Shown one piece after another: positions 15,757 to 24,513 of a stretch of 64,000 nt of DNA. The first letter of the stretch is position 1. Each line of letters starts with the position of its first letter. Source of the stretch: Spirochaetota bacterium (lineage in GTDB: Bacteria; Spirochaetota; Spirochaetia; Sphaerochaetales; Sphaerochaetaceae); assembly GCA_023401595.1 (NCBI GenBank), contig JAEXDQ010000029.1:53948-117947 (forward strand). The letters run 5' to 3'. A program made the translations under genes and the position numbers. Under the pieces are notes generated by a model that did not search any database, had not been told where the DNA came from, and saw only the letters and a program-made list of their open reading frames with translations.

Positions 15757-17121
15757 CTACAGCCATAGATATTCGATTGGAAACAACCGGACGGGGTCGT
15801 CGGTCTCCAACAGATGATAGACGCTGAACACATATACCTCGCCCGCATGAAAATCGCTGGGAGAATACGGAAAAGCCAGATTGCCCGCCGTAGCCCTGCG
15901 CCCTTCGTATCCGTAGTGGAGCATCGTGGAACGGGCGAAAGCGCAGATGGTATCGGCCTGCCCCTGGGTCGGCGCGGTCGCCTCAATGATCACCCCCAGC
16001 TCATGGGCTCCCGCGGTACTACGATCCGGTTCCAGCGCGCCCATGACGCCGTCCTTCCCGTATATGTTGAACCGCAGATGATAGTCCCACCGCTTCTCTT
16101 TGAAATTGTCAGCGACACGTTCCTCCACCCCTTTCGTAATATCATCGATACGGGAGATCATGACAGGATCCCTCGTTCCCGCGATCGAGACCGTCCGGCA
16201 TCCGATCGGTCTGGCGCCTTCCAGCTTGACCGTGTAGGGATAGACAGGAACGAAGGTCGTTCCGCTTACCCTGACGATAGAATCAGTCTCCTGTTCGAAC
16301 TTGCAGGCCGTCAGATCGAGATACCCTCCTGGCCCGGGCAGAATGTACGGATTGGTCTTTTCATACAGGGTATGGGCGGCGACGGACAGCGTCGTGCATT
16401 TGCGGATCGGATTCAACGGCTCCACACGGAAATAGTCGGCCCCGATATAACCGAACATGCAATCGGAGCCGCTTCCGGGGGTGGCGCAGATTGAAGCGCA
16501 TTCAAGGATCTTCCCCAGATGCAACGCAAGTCCCCTGTCGTAGCCCCGCTTGATCGCGAGGGCGGCGAACACGGACGGATCGTAGGAACGACCGGCGAGA
16601 ATGACGTCCGGCTGTTCATCGAAGGCGCGGATAAATGGCTCCACCCCCATCTGCGCAACGATATTGCTGGTCTGTTCCACCAAGTCCGCGGTAAGCTCCG
16701 GCGCAGGCTCCAGCGGCTTCACGTTTCCCGCGGCAAGGGCCTCCAGCACCAGCGGCTTGTCGATCTGGGCATGAATGAGCGCCATCTTGAAATGAAGCCC
16801 CTGTTCCCTGGCGATTTCCTCGATGATCGTCCTGCACCAAGCCAAGTGCGCATCCGCGCCGCTACCGCCCGCCGAGCCGATCACCACGGGGATTTTGTTG
16901 GGAACGCCGGCTTTGAGCATCAGCTCAAGGTCCCGCTTGACCGCGCCTCGGTCGGTGAACGAGATGCCCGCGCCCAGATAGTACGGCCCGGGGTCGGTGG
17001 ACCCCGCATCGACAGCGATCAAGTGCGGCTTGCGTTTCATTCCTTCTTCAAACGATGCCACGGGAAATCCGTAGCCCAATATCGCCGTCGTGGACAGTAT
17101 CCTGAACTCTTCTTCCATCAT
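15757..17121 (-). CDS. AtuA/DUF1446 family (acyclic terpene utilisation) protein
   Basis: A 454-residue protein. The N-terminus RILSTTAILGYGFPVASFEEGMKRKPHLIAVDAGSTDPGPYYLG and the internal PVVIGSAGGSGADAHLAW, DVILAGRSYDPSVFAALAIKRG and SDCMFGYIGADYFRVEPLNP are typical of DUF1446/AtuA proteins. The length is usual for the family. It follows mal in the same direction, 25 bp after its stop, and precedes the DUF4387 gene, so it probably acts on an intermediate after methylaspartate, such as mesaconate or citramalate (inference from position only). Start ATG at 17121 or the adjacent ATG at 17118, which has better spacing from GGAGA. Confidence 0.85.
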   Translation of the reverse strand: MMEEEFRILSTTAILGYGFPVASFEEGMKRKPHLIAVDAGSTDPGPYYLGAGISFTDRGAVKRDLELMLKAGVPNKIPVVIGSAGGSGADAHLAWCRTIIEEIAREQGLHFKMALIHAQIDKPLVLEALAAGNVKPLEPAPELTADLVEQTSNIVAQMGVEPFIRAFDEQPDVILAGRSYDPSVFAALAIKRGYDRGLALHLGKILECASICATPGSGSDCMFGYIGADYFRVEPLNPIRKCTTLSVAAHTLYEKTNPYILPGPGGYLDLTACKFEQETDSIVRVSGTTFVPVYPYTVKLEGARPIGCRTVSIAGTRDPVMISRIDDITKGVEERVADNFKEKRWDYHLRFNIYGKDGVMGALEPDRSTAGAHELGVIIEATAPTQGQADTICAFARSTMLHYGYEGRRATAGNLAFPYSPSDFHAGEVYVFSVYHLLETDDPVRLFPIEYLWL

Positions 17122-17146
17122 CCGTCTCCTTTTCAGCTTTCCACCG

Positions 17147-18388
17147 TCAACTCCGCAGCAAAGCGAGAATTCGTTGCATTTCGTTGTAAACGATCATATA
17201 GCCCTCATCGACACCCATCCCTGGTTTCGCAAGAATCTGGTCGGGGGAAGTAGCCATGGCCACATGCACGCAGACCTGGGAGGAACGGTCGGTCTCATTG
17301 CAGGTCCCCCCCTGATAGGCTCCGATCCCCCGCTTCTTACAATATAAGACCGCTTCGGCGACATTGTTGATACCGCCGAGATCGGGCGTCTTGATCTGGA
17401 TCATATGACCGGCCCTGTTGTCGGCGAAATACTTGATGTCCTCCAAGGTATTGCACCACTCGTCGGCGACCAGCTCCACCCCGACGCCACGACGGTCGAG
17501 TTCGGCGGTCAGTCCGCTCAACGCCTCCATCTGAAGCTCACGCTCCTCCATATCCATCGGGCCTTCTATACGGAGACGGAACGGCGCCGCGGCCTCTTCC
17601 AGCCGAGCGAGATAGTCGGCCATGGCGCCGTAGGCGGTTCCGCCGAAAACCTGTCCGATCGTCCCGTAGACATCTATGTGGAGAACCGGCATATATCCAG
17701 AATCAGCGCGCAGACTCAGAATCCGATCCCGTAGCCAACCGACATATTCCTCCAGCAGCTCCCCTCTAGGACCGAGCTTGGTGTCCGCGTTGTTGATCAG
17801 GGCGTGAGGCAGTACCGACGCACCCTTCAGTATCATCTTGTCGGCGTTCTCATATCGGTTGTCGCCGGACTGGGTAAATATCGGAATGGCGCGTGTCGAA
17901 ACCGTCGTACCATATTCCTCCGCGACAACCTGGCACATCAACTTTTTCCTCGCCTTTGCAACCGCATCGAGCAAAGCCTGGGAGACACCATAGCGAATCG
18001 CCGTATGCAGCCTGCGCCCATCGACCATAGTTCCTTCCAACTCCTCCGCCAGATCGCGGAAGCTTGTCAGCTCCCGGCCTATGAACCGAGGAAGAACATC
18101 ATGCTCCAGCACGGGAAGAAAATCCTTAGCGAGGAACAGGGGATCGCGCCCCCCCGCGCCGGAATACTGGACGGCGGCGCAGTCCCCGTAGGCGAGCTGT
18201 CCGTCCTCAAGAACCAGCATGACGGAAATCGACTCTCCCGCCTGTCTCAAAGCTGTGAAACCGGGGGTCATCGGCTCGACGCCGCTATAGGATGCGCCGT
18301 CCGCCACCGCGCCGGCCTTGATCGCCTTCTGGTCGTCAAAAAAGAATCCGGTTCTTCCCGGAGCACAAATCGCCTTCACGATCTTCAT
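17147..18388 (-). CDS. mal: Methylaspartate ammonia-lyase
   Basis: A 413-residue enolase-superfamily enzyme that eliminates ammonia from (2S,3S)-3-methylaspartate to give mesaconate, the second step of the methylaspartate pathway of glutamate fermentation. Catalytic Lys333 is in QIKTPDLGG and His195 in LPHALIN, corresponding to Lys331 and His194 of the Clostridium tetanomorphum enzyme. Magnesium ligands are Asp239 (HIDVYG), Glu275 (IEGPMD) and Asp309 (VADEWCN). The family length of about 413 residues is kept. It lies between glmE and the AtuA gene on the minus strand, in the order expected for the pathway. Confidence 0.97.
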   Translation of the reverse strand: MKIVKAICAPGRTGFFFDDQKAIKAGAVADGASYSGVEPMTPGFTALRQAGESISVMLVLEDGQLAYGDCAAVQYSGAGGRDPLFLAKDFLPVLEHDVLPRFIGRELTSFRDLAEELEGTMVDGRRLHTAIRYGVSQALLDAVAKARKKLMCQVVAEEYGTTVSTRAIPIFTQSGDNRYENADKMILKGASVLPHALINNADTKLGPRGELLEEYVGWLRDRILSLRADSGYMPVLHIDVYGTIGQVFGGTAYGAMADYLARLEEAAAPFRLRIEGPMDMEERELQMEALSGLTAELDRRGVGVELVADEWCNTLEDIKYFADNRAGHMIQIKTPDLGGINNVAEAVLYCKKRGIGAYQGGTCNETDRSSQVCVHVAMATSPDQILAKPGMGVDEGYMIVYNEMQRILALLRS

Positions 18389-18517
18389 ACATCATCTCCA
18401 TATCGACGGAAAAGCTTTCCGCCGGTCAATACGATTTTCCGAAACCACTCATGGACTGCACGGCCGCACCCCGATATCCCAATATACCGCCCATACGGCT
18501 CCCCGAATTTCCGTACA

Positions 18518-19963
18518 TCAGGGACGGCCTACCAGACGCCCCTTGCTGATCGCATACACATCATCGATGACCATCTGGAACGACGCCTCACGCTTTTCCA
18601 CTTTCGCCCTGGCATCCATCTTCCCCTTGTGGAACGCCAACAACTCGGGAGTGAACGGCAACGCCCCCGGACAGAAAATTCGGACGGCGCCCTCGTTGTC
18701 CCTAGCCGGAAGCATCTTGCCCGCATTGTATCGGCTTGGTGCGAACGGCACATCTATCACTCCCGCCTGGAACGCCCTCACGGCACCCTTCGCGATATCG
18801 CCTTCACCCAGTTCAAAGCATTTGTCCATGATGCAGCGGGTCTCTTGGGCGATGATGACCTTCTCATCCTCCAGCGCATGGGTATTGATCGTCTGATCCC
18901 CCAACATCGATATGATCTGCTTGGTACAACGCAACCCCTGCGCATTCGCCTCCATAGTCGGAATTCCCAGGGCCTCATGCGGAGTCTTGACAATAATCTT
19001 GGTCGCATGGGCCAGCGCCGCGACGGTACTGCCCCAGCTGATCACAGCGAACGCCTTCGCCTCGTCCTGCGGAAAACCTCCCATCCACTGATGCAGGACG
19101 GTCGTCACCACGGTATCCCCGTAACCATATGTATGGAGATATTCTTCGGTCAAATCCCGAAGCGACTGCAAAGCCGCGACGTCCTGCAACAGATTCCCGC
19201 ACTGACCGTAACCGACGGTGATGTTCCTCACCCCCTGTTCTGCGGCGAGCAGACTCTCAATAATGGCTACGGCATGGGAAATGCAAGGCGGAACCAAAGT
19301 TCCTGTCAGAGGACCGAACGGTTCCCTGTTGATCGGAACACCGGCTTCTTCATAGATACCGGTAAGTCGATCCACGTACTGCCAGTCCCGTATGGTCTTT
19401 TCCAAATCGGCGTTCTTAGCATAGGGGATATTGTAGGAAATACCTCCGCCCTCGTAGCTGGTGAACCCTCCCGCATAGCTGATTTCAGTAAGAAGGCGCG
19501 CATCGGGAGTTCCATGCCGGACCTGTACGGGAAGATCGAGGGAATCGATAATCTGACGGCAACCGTATACTCCATGGTTCACGGCGGGAAACCCATTGAG
19601 CATAGACTTGCCGCTCCTGATCGACTCCTCAATCCCTGCTTCCGCTTTTTCGTAATAGTTCTGCCGGGTATAGCTGTCTATGGTCGTGGGCAGCAAGTCC
19701 GCTTCCCCCTTGTCCTGCAGATACATCAGCAGCTTGATATGGTCAGGGACCAACGCCACTCCCGCCCGCGGTTGGACCAAGGTCCGGCCTTCAGCCTTCG
19801 CCTTCAGCAACTTCTGGGAAAATACCTTGTGAGGAGGCAGCTCCTGATGATATCTGATCGCGGCGTCCAGATCGACGTCCTTTCCCGTCGGCCATTGGCG
19901 CAACACCTCCTGCCGCTGTCTGAAGAACGAGTCGTCGTCTATCTTCCTGTTAACAAGTTCCAT
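18518..19963 (-). CDS. glmE: Glutamate mutase (methylaspartate mutase) epsilon subunit
   Basis: A 481-residue catalytic subunit of coenzyme-B12-dependent glutamate mutase, which interconverts L-glutamate and (2S,3S)-3-methylaspartate. The arginines that hold the substrate in the Clostridium cochlearium enzyme are present at identical positions: Arg66 (QPRAGVA), Arg100 (SYTRQNY) and Arg149 (QVRHGTPD); Glu171 (TSYEGGG) is also kept. The subunit works as a heterotetramer with GlmS. The start at 19963 overlaps the end of glmL by 14 bases and has AAAGGAG upstream, so the genes are translationally coupled. Confidence 0.98.
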   Translation of the reverse strand: MELVNRKIDDDSFFRQRQEVLRQWPTGKDVDLDAAIRYHQELPPHKVFSQKLLKAKAEGRTLVQPRAGVALVPDHIKLLMYLQDKGEADLLPTTIDSYTRQNYYEKAEAGIEESIRSGKSMLNGFPAVNHGVYGCRQIIDSLDLPVQVRHGTPDARLLTEISYAGGFTSYEGGGISYNIPYAKNADLEKTIRDWQYVDRLTGIYEEAGVPINREPFGPLTGTLVPPCISHAVAIIESLLAAEQGVRNITVGYGQCGNLLQDVAALQSLRDLTEEYLHTYGYGDTVVTTVLHQWMGGFPQDEAKAFAVISWGSTVAALAHATKIIVKTPHEALGIPTMEANAQGLRCTKQIISMLGDQTINTHALEDEKVIIAQETRCIMDKCFELGEGDIAKGAVRAFQAGVIDVPFAPSRYNAGKMLPARDNEGAVRIFCPGALPFTPELLAFHKGKMDARAKVEKREASFQMVIDDVYAISKGRLVGRP

Positions 19964-21434
19964 GATATTCCAACTCCTTTTTCATGATGGACAGGGCCGC
20001 ATCGGGGTATTCGGTGCTGAGCAACCCCATCGCAGCCAGAATATAGTTCCTGTCTATGTAGACTTCCGCCCTCCGGGGCTTCAAGGAAAGCCTCATGGCT
20101 CCACCTTGTGGCACTGGAGACGGCCCCCCCGCCAGGACATCGCCGTATCGGGGAGAAAGCCCGGTCGAATGCGCGGCGGACGGCTCCATTCCCCCGCTCC
20201 CTTCAGAGAACGCATGGCGGGCGATTTCGGCGGCCTGGGGGTTATGGACGATCGCGCCACCGGTAACTACCAGCCGCGACACGTCGCGCAGGTCCTTTCC
20301 TACCTGGACGAACGCCTGTCCCATCGGCGTATAGACCTCTTCGATGGTTCCCGAATGTCTGGATACCGCGACATCGACCGCCGCACAGGCCAACGCCTTG
20401 TCAAACGCCAACGCTTCCTCACTATCGGGAAGCAAATCAGTACGGGAGGAAACCAGTCTGACCAACTCAACGATACGATCCGTAGCGATCCCTGAAAACC
20501 GGGACAGATATCCGGCGCCCACGGCGTCGAGGATCCCACGGGCGTTGTAGCGCATGCCGATGTCCCCCTCCACCGTCCGTTTCGCATAGGGCTCCTGCAG
20601 CCCTTTCAACACAGTCCGGTCGTTGTGGGGGAAACCGTCCGCCATTGAATAGACATCCGTCGTCGCCCCTCCCAAATCCACCGCGACGAGATCCCCGAAA
20701 CCAGCGATATTTTCGGTACCGCCAGCCAGGAGCTTCATGGAGGAGAACATCGCCGAAGGCGTAGGCATCAGGATACCGGAAAGCAGTTCAGCAGCTTTCG
20801 ACAGCCCTTTGGCCAATATGATTCTGTCAAGGAACACTTCCCTGATCTTCTCCTGTACAGGTTCGACACATAATTGTCCCAACCGAGGCAGGACGTTGTC
20901 GCAACGATAGGTCTCCCACCCCGAAAGCAGCGTCTCGCACTCTTTCGCGCATACACGGTTTCCCGCGATCAGGACGGGGAAACGCACTGGACAGGAGGCC
21001 AACATCCGGGCGTTGTGGAGGATTGTAGCGGAGTTGCCGCCGTCGGTCCCTCCTGTCAACAGGAAGATATCGGGAGCCAGCCGGGAGATTTCTTCGACAT
21101 CGCCATCGGTCAATTGATAGGAAAACACTTTGACGACCTTGGCTCCGGCGCCCAGCGAGGCGATGCGAGCCGCCTCCACCGTCAGTTCCGGCACAAGACC
21201 ACATGTCACCATACGCAGCCCTCCGGCGGCGCTGGAGCAGGCGAAACGCTTTTTGAATCGGAGTCCTCCAGTATGTCGGAGCAAGGCGGCAAACGCCTTG
21301 TCAAACCCCTCGTTGATATCGGTCTCCACCGTGGTATAGCTTTGCGCCGTTCCCAACAGCCGCCGTCCCTCGACATCAACCGCGGTGAGTTTCGTATAGG
21401 TACTGCCGAAATCGATCAGTAGAATAGGTTCCAT
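19950..21434 (-). CDS. glmL: Glutamate mutase reactivating factor GlmL
   Basis: A 494-residue ASKHA-fold ATPase. PILLIDFGSTYTKLTAVD near the N-terminus is the phosphate-1 motif, VAVDLGGATTDVYSMA around residue 225 the phosphate-2 motif and LVVTGGAIVHNP around 400 the adenosine motif. GlmL/MutL proteins are encoded between the two glutamate mutase subunits and are thought to release inactive cobalamin or reactivate the enzyme. I chose the ATG at 21434 because AGGGTGG lies five bases before it; the alternative ATG at 21452 overlaps the end of glmS. This is the known S-L-E order of clostridial operons. Confidence 0.95.
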   Translation of the reverse strand: MEPILLIDFGSTYTKLTAVDVEGRRLLGTAQSYTTVETDINEGFDKAFAALLRHTGGLRFKKRFACSSAAGGLRMVTCGLVPELTVEAARIASLGAGAKVVKVFSYQLTDGDVEEISRLAPDIFLLTGGTDGGNSATILHNARMLASCPVRFPVLIAGNRVCAKECETLLSGWETYRCDNVLPRLGQLCVEPVQEKIREVFLDRIILAKGLSKAAELLSGILMPTPSAMFSSMKLLAGGTENIAGFGDLVAVDLGGATTDVYSMADGFPHNDRTVLKGLQEPYAKRTVEGDIGMRYNARGILDAVGAGYLSRFSGIATDRIVELVRLVSSRTDLLPDSEEALAFDKALACAAVDVAVSRHSGTIEEVYTPMGQAFVQVGKDLRDVSRLVVTGGAIVHNPQAAEIARHAFSEGSGGMEPSAAHSTGLSPRYGDVLAGGPSPVPQGGAMRLSLKPRRAEVYIDRNYILAAMGLLSTEYPDAALSIMKKELEYHGTC

Positions 21435-21444
21435 GGAAGCCACC

Positions 21445-21861
21445 CTAGACATCCATCAGAAGGTCTTCATGAAGACACCTGATATTGGCCGCAGGCAAAG
21501 AGCCGGGAGGGAATACGCGATCGAATCCCATCGCCTTGAACCGTTTCTCCACTTCTTCAAAGGGCTGTTTCCCTACGACGAGGTTCCCGCCCACGTACAG
21601 AAGGATTCCTTCCAGCCCGGCCTCATCGCATTTCTGCCGCAACCCGCGGCAATCTATCTCCCCATGCCCGTAGAGGGAGGATACAAGAATCGCGTCCGCA
21701 GCGGTCTCAATGGCCGCCGCGATGAACTCCTCCTGCGATACCATGACGCCGAGGTTCGTGACGTCGAACCCGGCTTCAACAAACGCATGATACAATATCT
21801 TGTTCCCTACCGCATGAACATCGGCTCCGATCACGCCAAGCACCAGTCGTTTCTTTTCCAT
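21445..21861 (-). CDS. glmS: Glutamate mutase sigma (cobalamin-binding) subunit
   Basis: A 138-residue Rossmann-like B12-binding protein. The base-off motif D-x-H-x-x-G is at residues 14-19 (DVHAVG), with His16 as the lower cobalt ligand as in Clostridium cochlearium GlmS. The downstream VSSLYGHGEID and LYVGGNLVVGK complete the fold. It is the first gene of the glm run; the ribosome site is weak (GGTGAACC). Upstream lies a 237-bp gap holding a probable promoter and operator. Confidence 0.97.
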   Translation of the reverse strand: MEKKRLVLGVIGADVHAVGNKILYHAFVEAGFDVTNLGVMVSQEEFIAAAIETAADAILVSSLYGHGEIDCRGLRQKCDEAGLEGILLYVGGNLVVGKQPFEEVEKRFKAMGFDRVFPPGSLPAANIRCLHEDLLMDV

Positions 21862-21962
21862 GGTTCACCAAGGTACATCCAGTGTATTTGCCGACATGGC
21901 GAACACCGTGCCGACAGCGATTCCTGAAAATCGTCAGTGTCTGCCGACGGTTCAGAAATAAA

Positions 21963-22008
21963 ATTGTACCATATAAACAACCATATATTGGTATAGTACA
22001 TTTGTCAA
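21963..22008 (-). promoter_or_regulatory. Predicted glm operon promoter with flanking inverted operator half-sites
   Basis: On the minus strand TTGACA (22003-22008) and TATGGT (21980-21985) have a 17-bp spacer. Plus-strand ATTGTACCATATAAA (21963-21977) matches 13 of 15 bases of a site upstream of the GntR gene (23124-23138). An inverted relative, TATAGTACAT, lies around 21992-22001. The pair brackets the promoter and suggests control by the neighbouring GntR regulator. Confidence 0.6.
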
Positions 22009-22098
22009 CGAAATATTATACAAGACAGGCCCACAGGGACATACGGCCGATGGCAGTCGGGAGCTTTCAACAAGAGGTGCATTCTGTGGAGGTCTGTA

Positions 22099-23091
22099 TC
22101 AGAGATGCTGTCGCAGCTCCCTACGCATTTTGGATATCTCTTCGTCGGCGTAGAGAAGGGAACCCTTTTCTATCTGGTAATGATAGACGATCGGTGTCTT
22201 CTTCTGCTGATAGCGCAATATCTCCCGTTGTTCCTCAGCGGTGCAGAACCGGAGATAGTTCGTAGGAAGGACAAGTGTATCCAACCCCTCCAGCCATGCG
22301 GACAAGGATCCTTCCGCTCCGAACAGTCTCGACAAGGGAGGAGATTCAAGGACGCAGTATCGCTCACAAGCCTGACGGATGATTGCTGAATAACGTTCAC
22401 TTGCGCACAGAATCCCGACGACCGACCGTCGGGTAACCCGCGCAAGATCCGCCGCAGTTCCGGGCGCTACGGCCATGACCATCTGCAGGATACGCTTGGA
22501 TCGACCCAAAGCGGCATCGACATCCTTGTAGTGGGTATTGGTTGTAATGATTATATCTATTTCCTCATTAATGATTTGAGGTGTATCGACGACATCATTG
22601 AGCAGATATTCCCGCACATCCACATCAGGCAAGGCCAAGAGCTGTTCCTTGATGACGGACAACGCTTCAGGCGAGCAATCTACCGCGGCGACCAGCACAT
22701 CGCGCATTCGCCGCTCCCGTTCCCGAAGCTTCAGCTCGATGAAGATTCTCGTATCGTCGCAAGAAAAGCCAAGGGCTTCCATCTGGTCGAGCATCCGGTC
22801 GATCGCACTCATGGCTTGCGTCTTCTTGCTGGTCCCCGAAGCCGGTCTCCTTTCATTGACGAACGATCCGCTGCCTTGAATTTTTGTGATATAGCCTTCT
22901 CGCTCCAACGAATCGTAGGCGTGCTGGACGGTGCCTTTCGCCGCGCCGATTTCATCGGCGAACTGACGTACCGTAGGGAGTTTGTACCCTTGGACTAGCC
23001 TGCCTGAATCAATGGCGTCCACCAGGGCATCGACAATCTGCTGGTAGATCGCACGCCCCGACTGTGTATCAAGCTGTATCTGTATCTGCAT
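22099..23091 (-). CDS. GntR-family transcriptional regulator with non-MFS effector domain
   Basis: About 330 residues. Residues 1-75 form a winged helix-turn-helix of the GntR class (GRAIYQQIVDALVDAIDSGRL, KLPTVRQFADEIGAAKGTVQHAYDSLEREGYI, QGSGSFV). The C-terminal region (about 130-320) is not an aminotransferase or UTRA domain I recognise; it contains LNDVVDTPQIINEEIDIIITTNTHYKDV and RRSVVGILCASERYSAIIR, suggesting a periplasmic-binding-like sensor. It lies just upstream of glmS on the same strand and is the likely regulator of that operon. The start is the ATG at 23091; the open frame extends 143 codons further upstream but that part looks non-coding. Confidence 0.85.
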   Translation of the reverse strand: MQIQIQLDTQSGRAIYQQIVDALVDAIDSGRLVQGYKLPTVRQFADEIGAAKGTVQHAYDSLEREGYITKIQGSGSFVNERRPASGTSKKTQAMSAIDRMLDQMEALGFSCDDTRIFIELKLRERERRMRDVLVAAVDCSPEALSVIKEQLLALPDVDVREYLLNDVVDTPQIINEEIDIIITTNTHYKDVDAALGRSKRILQMVMAVAPGTAADLARVTRRSVVGILCASERYSAIIRQACERYCVLESPPLSRLFGAEGSLSAWLEGLDTLVLPTNYLRFCTAEEQREILRYQQKKTPIVYHYQIEKGSLLYADEEISKMRRELRQHL

Positions 23092-23116
23092 CTGGCAACA
23101 AACCTCTTCTTTATGG

Positions 23117-23138
23117 TGATACAATTGTATCATATTAA
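23117..23138 (-). promoter_or_regulatory. Perfect 16-bp palindrome, probable GntR operator
   Basis: TGATACAATTGTATCA (23117-23132) is a perfect palindrome 26 bp before the GntR start codon, as expected for autoregulation. The overlapping ATTGTATCATATTAA (23124-23138) recurs with two changes upstream of glmS. Confidence 0.7.
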
Positions 23139-23292
23139 TCAATAATATCAAGACCAGACGGAACCTCCGTACAGTACCACGTATCGGCGATCGTCTCAAT
23201 CCACTCCCCATACCTCCCTCCATGAGAAGACAAGCTTTCTGCGACCTTCTTGGGAACGCACGCGAAAAACGCTTATGACGAAAGATTTGAAT

Positions 23293-23321
23293 TTGTAAGG
23301 CCAAGGACCTTGGTGTATACT
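23293..23321 (+). promoter_or_regulatory. Predicted promoter with inverted repeat in spacer, DUF2804 gene
   Basis: TTGTAA (23293-23298) and TATACT (23316-23321) have a 17-bp spacer. The spacer contains CCAAGG-A-CCTTGG (23301-23313), a 6-bp inverted repeat in a position where a bound protein would block RNA polymerase. Confidence 0.55.
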
Positions 23322-23352
23322 GGAGAGCGAGGTACTCAGGAGGAATCTGCAT

Positions 23353-24393
23353 ATGCAACATGAAGTGACGTCGCCCATCCGGTTGCTCGATAAAAAAGGC
23401 CGCATCACAGAAGAGGGTTGGGCGCGTCGTCCCATGTGGATGTATGATCGCAAGGCTATACATGCTTGCGCATTGAAAATAAAAGAATGGGATTACTATG
23501 CGATCATGTCGCATAGACACCAGTTCGCCATCTCCGCCACGGTCAGCGACCTAGGCTATGGGTCGCTGTTCGCTATTGCGTTCGTTGACTTCGCACGTGG
23601 GAAAGCGGTGCAACAGGACGCGATGCAGTTCTTCACCTTTGGAAAGACGGGATTGAGTCCGTCGTCCTTCGAAGACAATTCCGTCACATGGGCGAACAAA
23701 CTGATACGGATAACGTTCATCAAAAAGGGAAACAGACGGCATCTGATGTTCGCCGCCCCGAGGCTGACTCTTCCCGATGGTTTGGAGGGACTGGATGTAG
23801 ATGTGACGCTCTCCCAGCCGGAAGAGATGGAGAGCATGAATATCGCTACTTCATGGCAGGAGAACAGAAAGGCTTTCTATCTCAACGAGAAGGTGAACTG
23901 CATGCCCGTCGATGGGCGGGTACGCATGGGGTACGACGAGATCCAGCTCCAAGCGGACGAATCGTTCGGCGTTCTTGACTGGGGACGGGGAAGATGGACC
24001 TATGTAAACCGTTGGTACTGGGGATCGGCCTCAGGACTTTTGGAGAACGTGCCGTTCGGTTTCAACATCGGCTATGGATTCAGCGACCGGACGCCAGCGA
24101 GTGAAAACGTCCTGTTCTATGACGGCAAAATCCACAAGCTGGACGAAATCGCATTCCATATCCCGAAAAGCGGCTATACGGATCCATGGGAATTCTCCAG
24201 CAACGATGGACGGTTCGAACTTGATTTCCAACCGGCGGCGGACCGCAGCTCCGCGACCAACTTAGGGCTCATCAAATCCATCCAGCATCAGGTATTCGGT
24301 TGGTTCTCGGGTACCGTCATCCTGGACGACGGTATCGCGCTACGACTGGACAGGTTTCCCGGTTTCGCCGAAGATGTCCTCAACCGATGGTAA
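23353..24393 (+). CDS. DUF2804 domain-containing protein
   Basis: A 346-residue protein with features of DUF2804: the N-terminal WARRPMWMYDR, HRHQFAISATVSDLGYGSLFAIAFVDF, the central DWGRGRWTYVNRWYWGSASG and NIGYGFSDRTPASENVLFYDGKIHKLDE. Function unknown; the aromatic, beta-rich character suggests a lipocalin-like fold. No signal peptide or membrane segment is visible, so it is probably cytoplasmic. A strong AGGAGG ribosome site precedes the ATG by nine bases. It lies divergent from the GntR gene with its own promoter. Confidence 0.85.
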   Translation: MQHEVTSPIRLLDKKGRITEEGWARRPMWMYDRKAIHACALKIKEWDYYAIMSHRHQFAISATVSDLGYGSLFAIAFVDFARGKAVQQDAMQFFTFGKTGLSPSSFEDNSVTWANKLIRITFIKKGNRRHLMFAAPRLTLPDGLEGLDVDVTLSQPEEMESMNIATSWQENRKAFYLNEKVNCMPVDGRVRMGYDEIQLQADESFGVLDWGRGRWTYVNRWYWGSASGLLENVPFGFNIGYGFSDRTPASENVLFYDGKIHKLDEIAFHIPKSGYTDPWEFSSNDGRFELDFQPAADRSSATNLGLIKSIQHQVFGWFSGTVILDDGIALRLDRFPGFAEDVLNRW

Positions 24394-24397
24394 CATT

Positions 24398-24426
24398 TTG
24401 CCCGGCAATGTGTTATATTATATAGT
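24398..24426 (+). promoter_or_regulatory. Predicted promoter of the small lipoprotein gene
   Basis: TTGCCC (24398-24403) and TATAGT (24421-24426) are 17 bp apart and begin five bases after the DUF2804 stop codon, so the lipoprotein gene has its own start of transcription. Confidence 0.55.
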
Positions 24427-24513
24427 ATGGAAACCGGCATGATATGCAGAAACATATGCTCTGACAGTTTTTGGTATCATTCGGATTGATTTCTCATGAA
24501 GGGGGATGATGCT

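Noticed and set aside
17804..19987. A 727-codon plus-strand open frame, the longest in the window
   Set aside because: It is antisense to mal and glmE, whose catalytic residues are all identified; the frame has no domain, no ribosome site and basic low-quality sequence typical of GC-rich shadows.
22099..23520. A 473-residue version of the GntR regulator
   Set aside because: The first 143 codons have no recognisable sequence, and include the palindromic operator; the helix-turn-helix begins right after the ATG at 23091.
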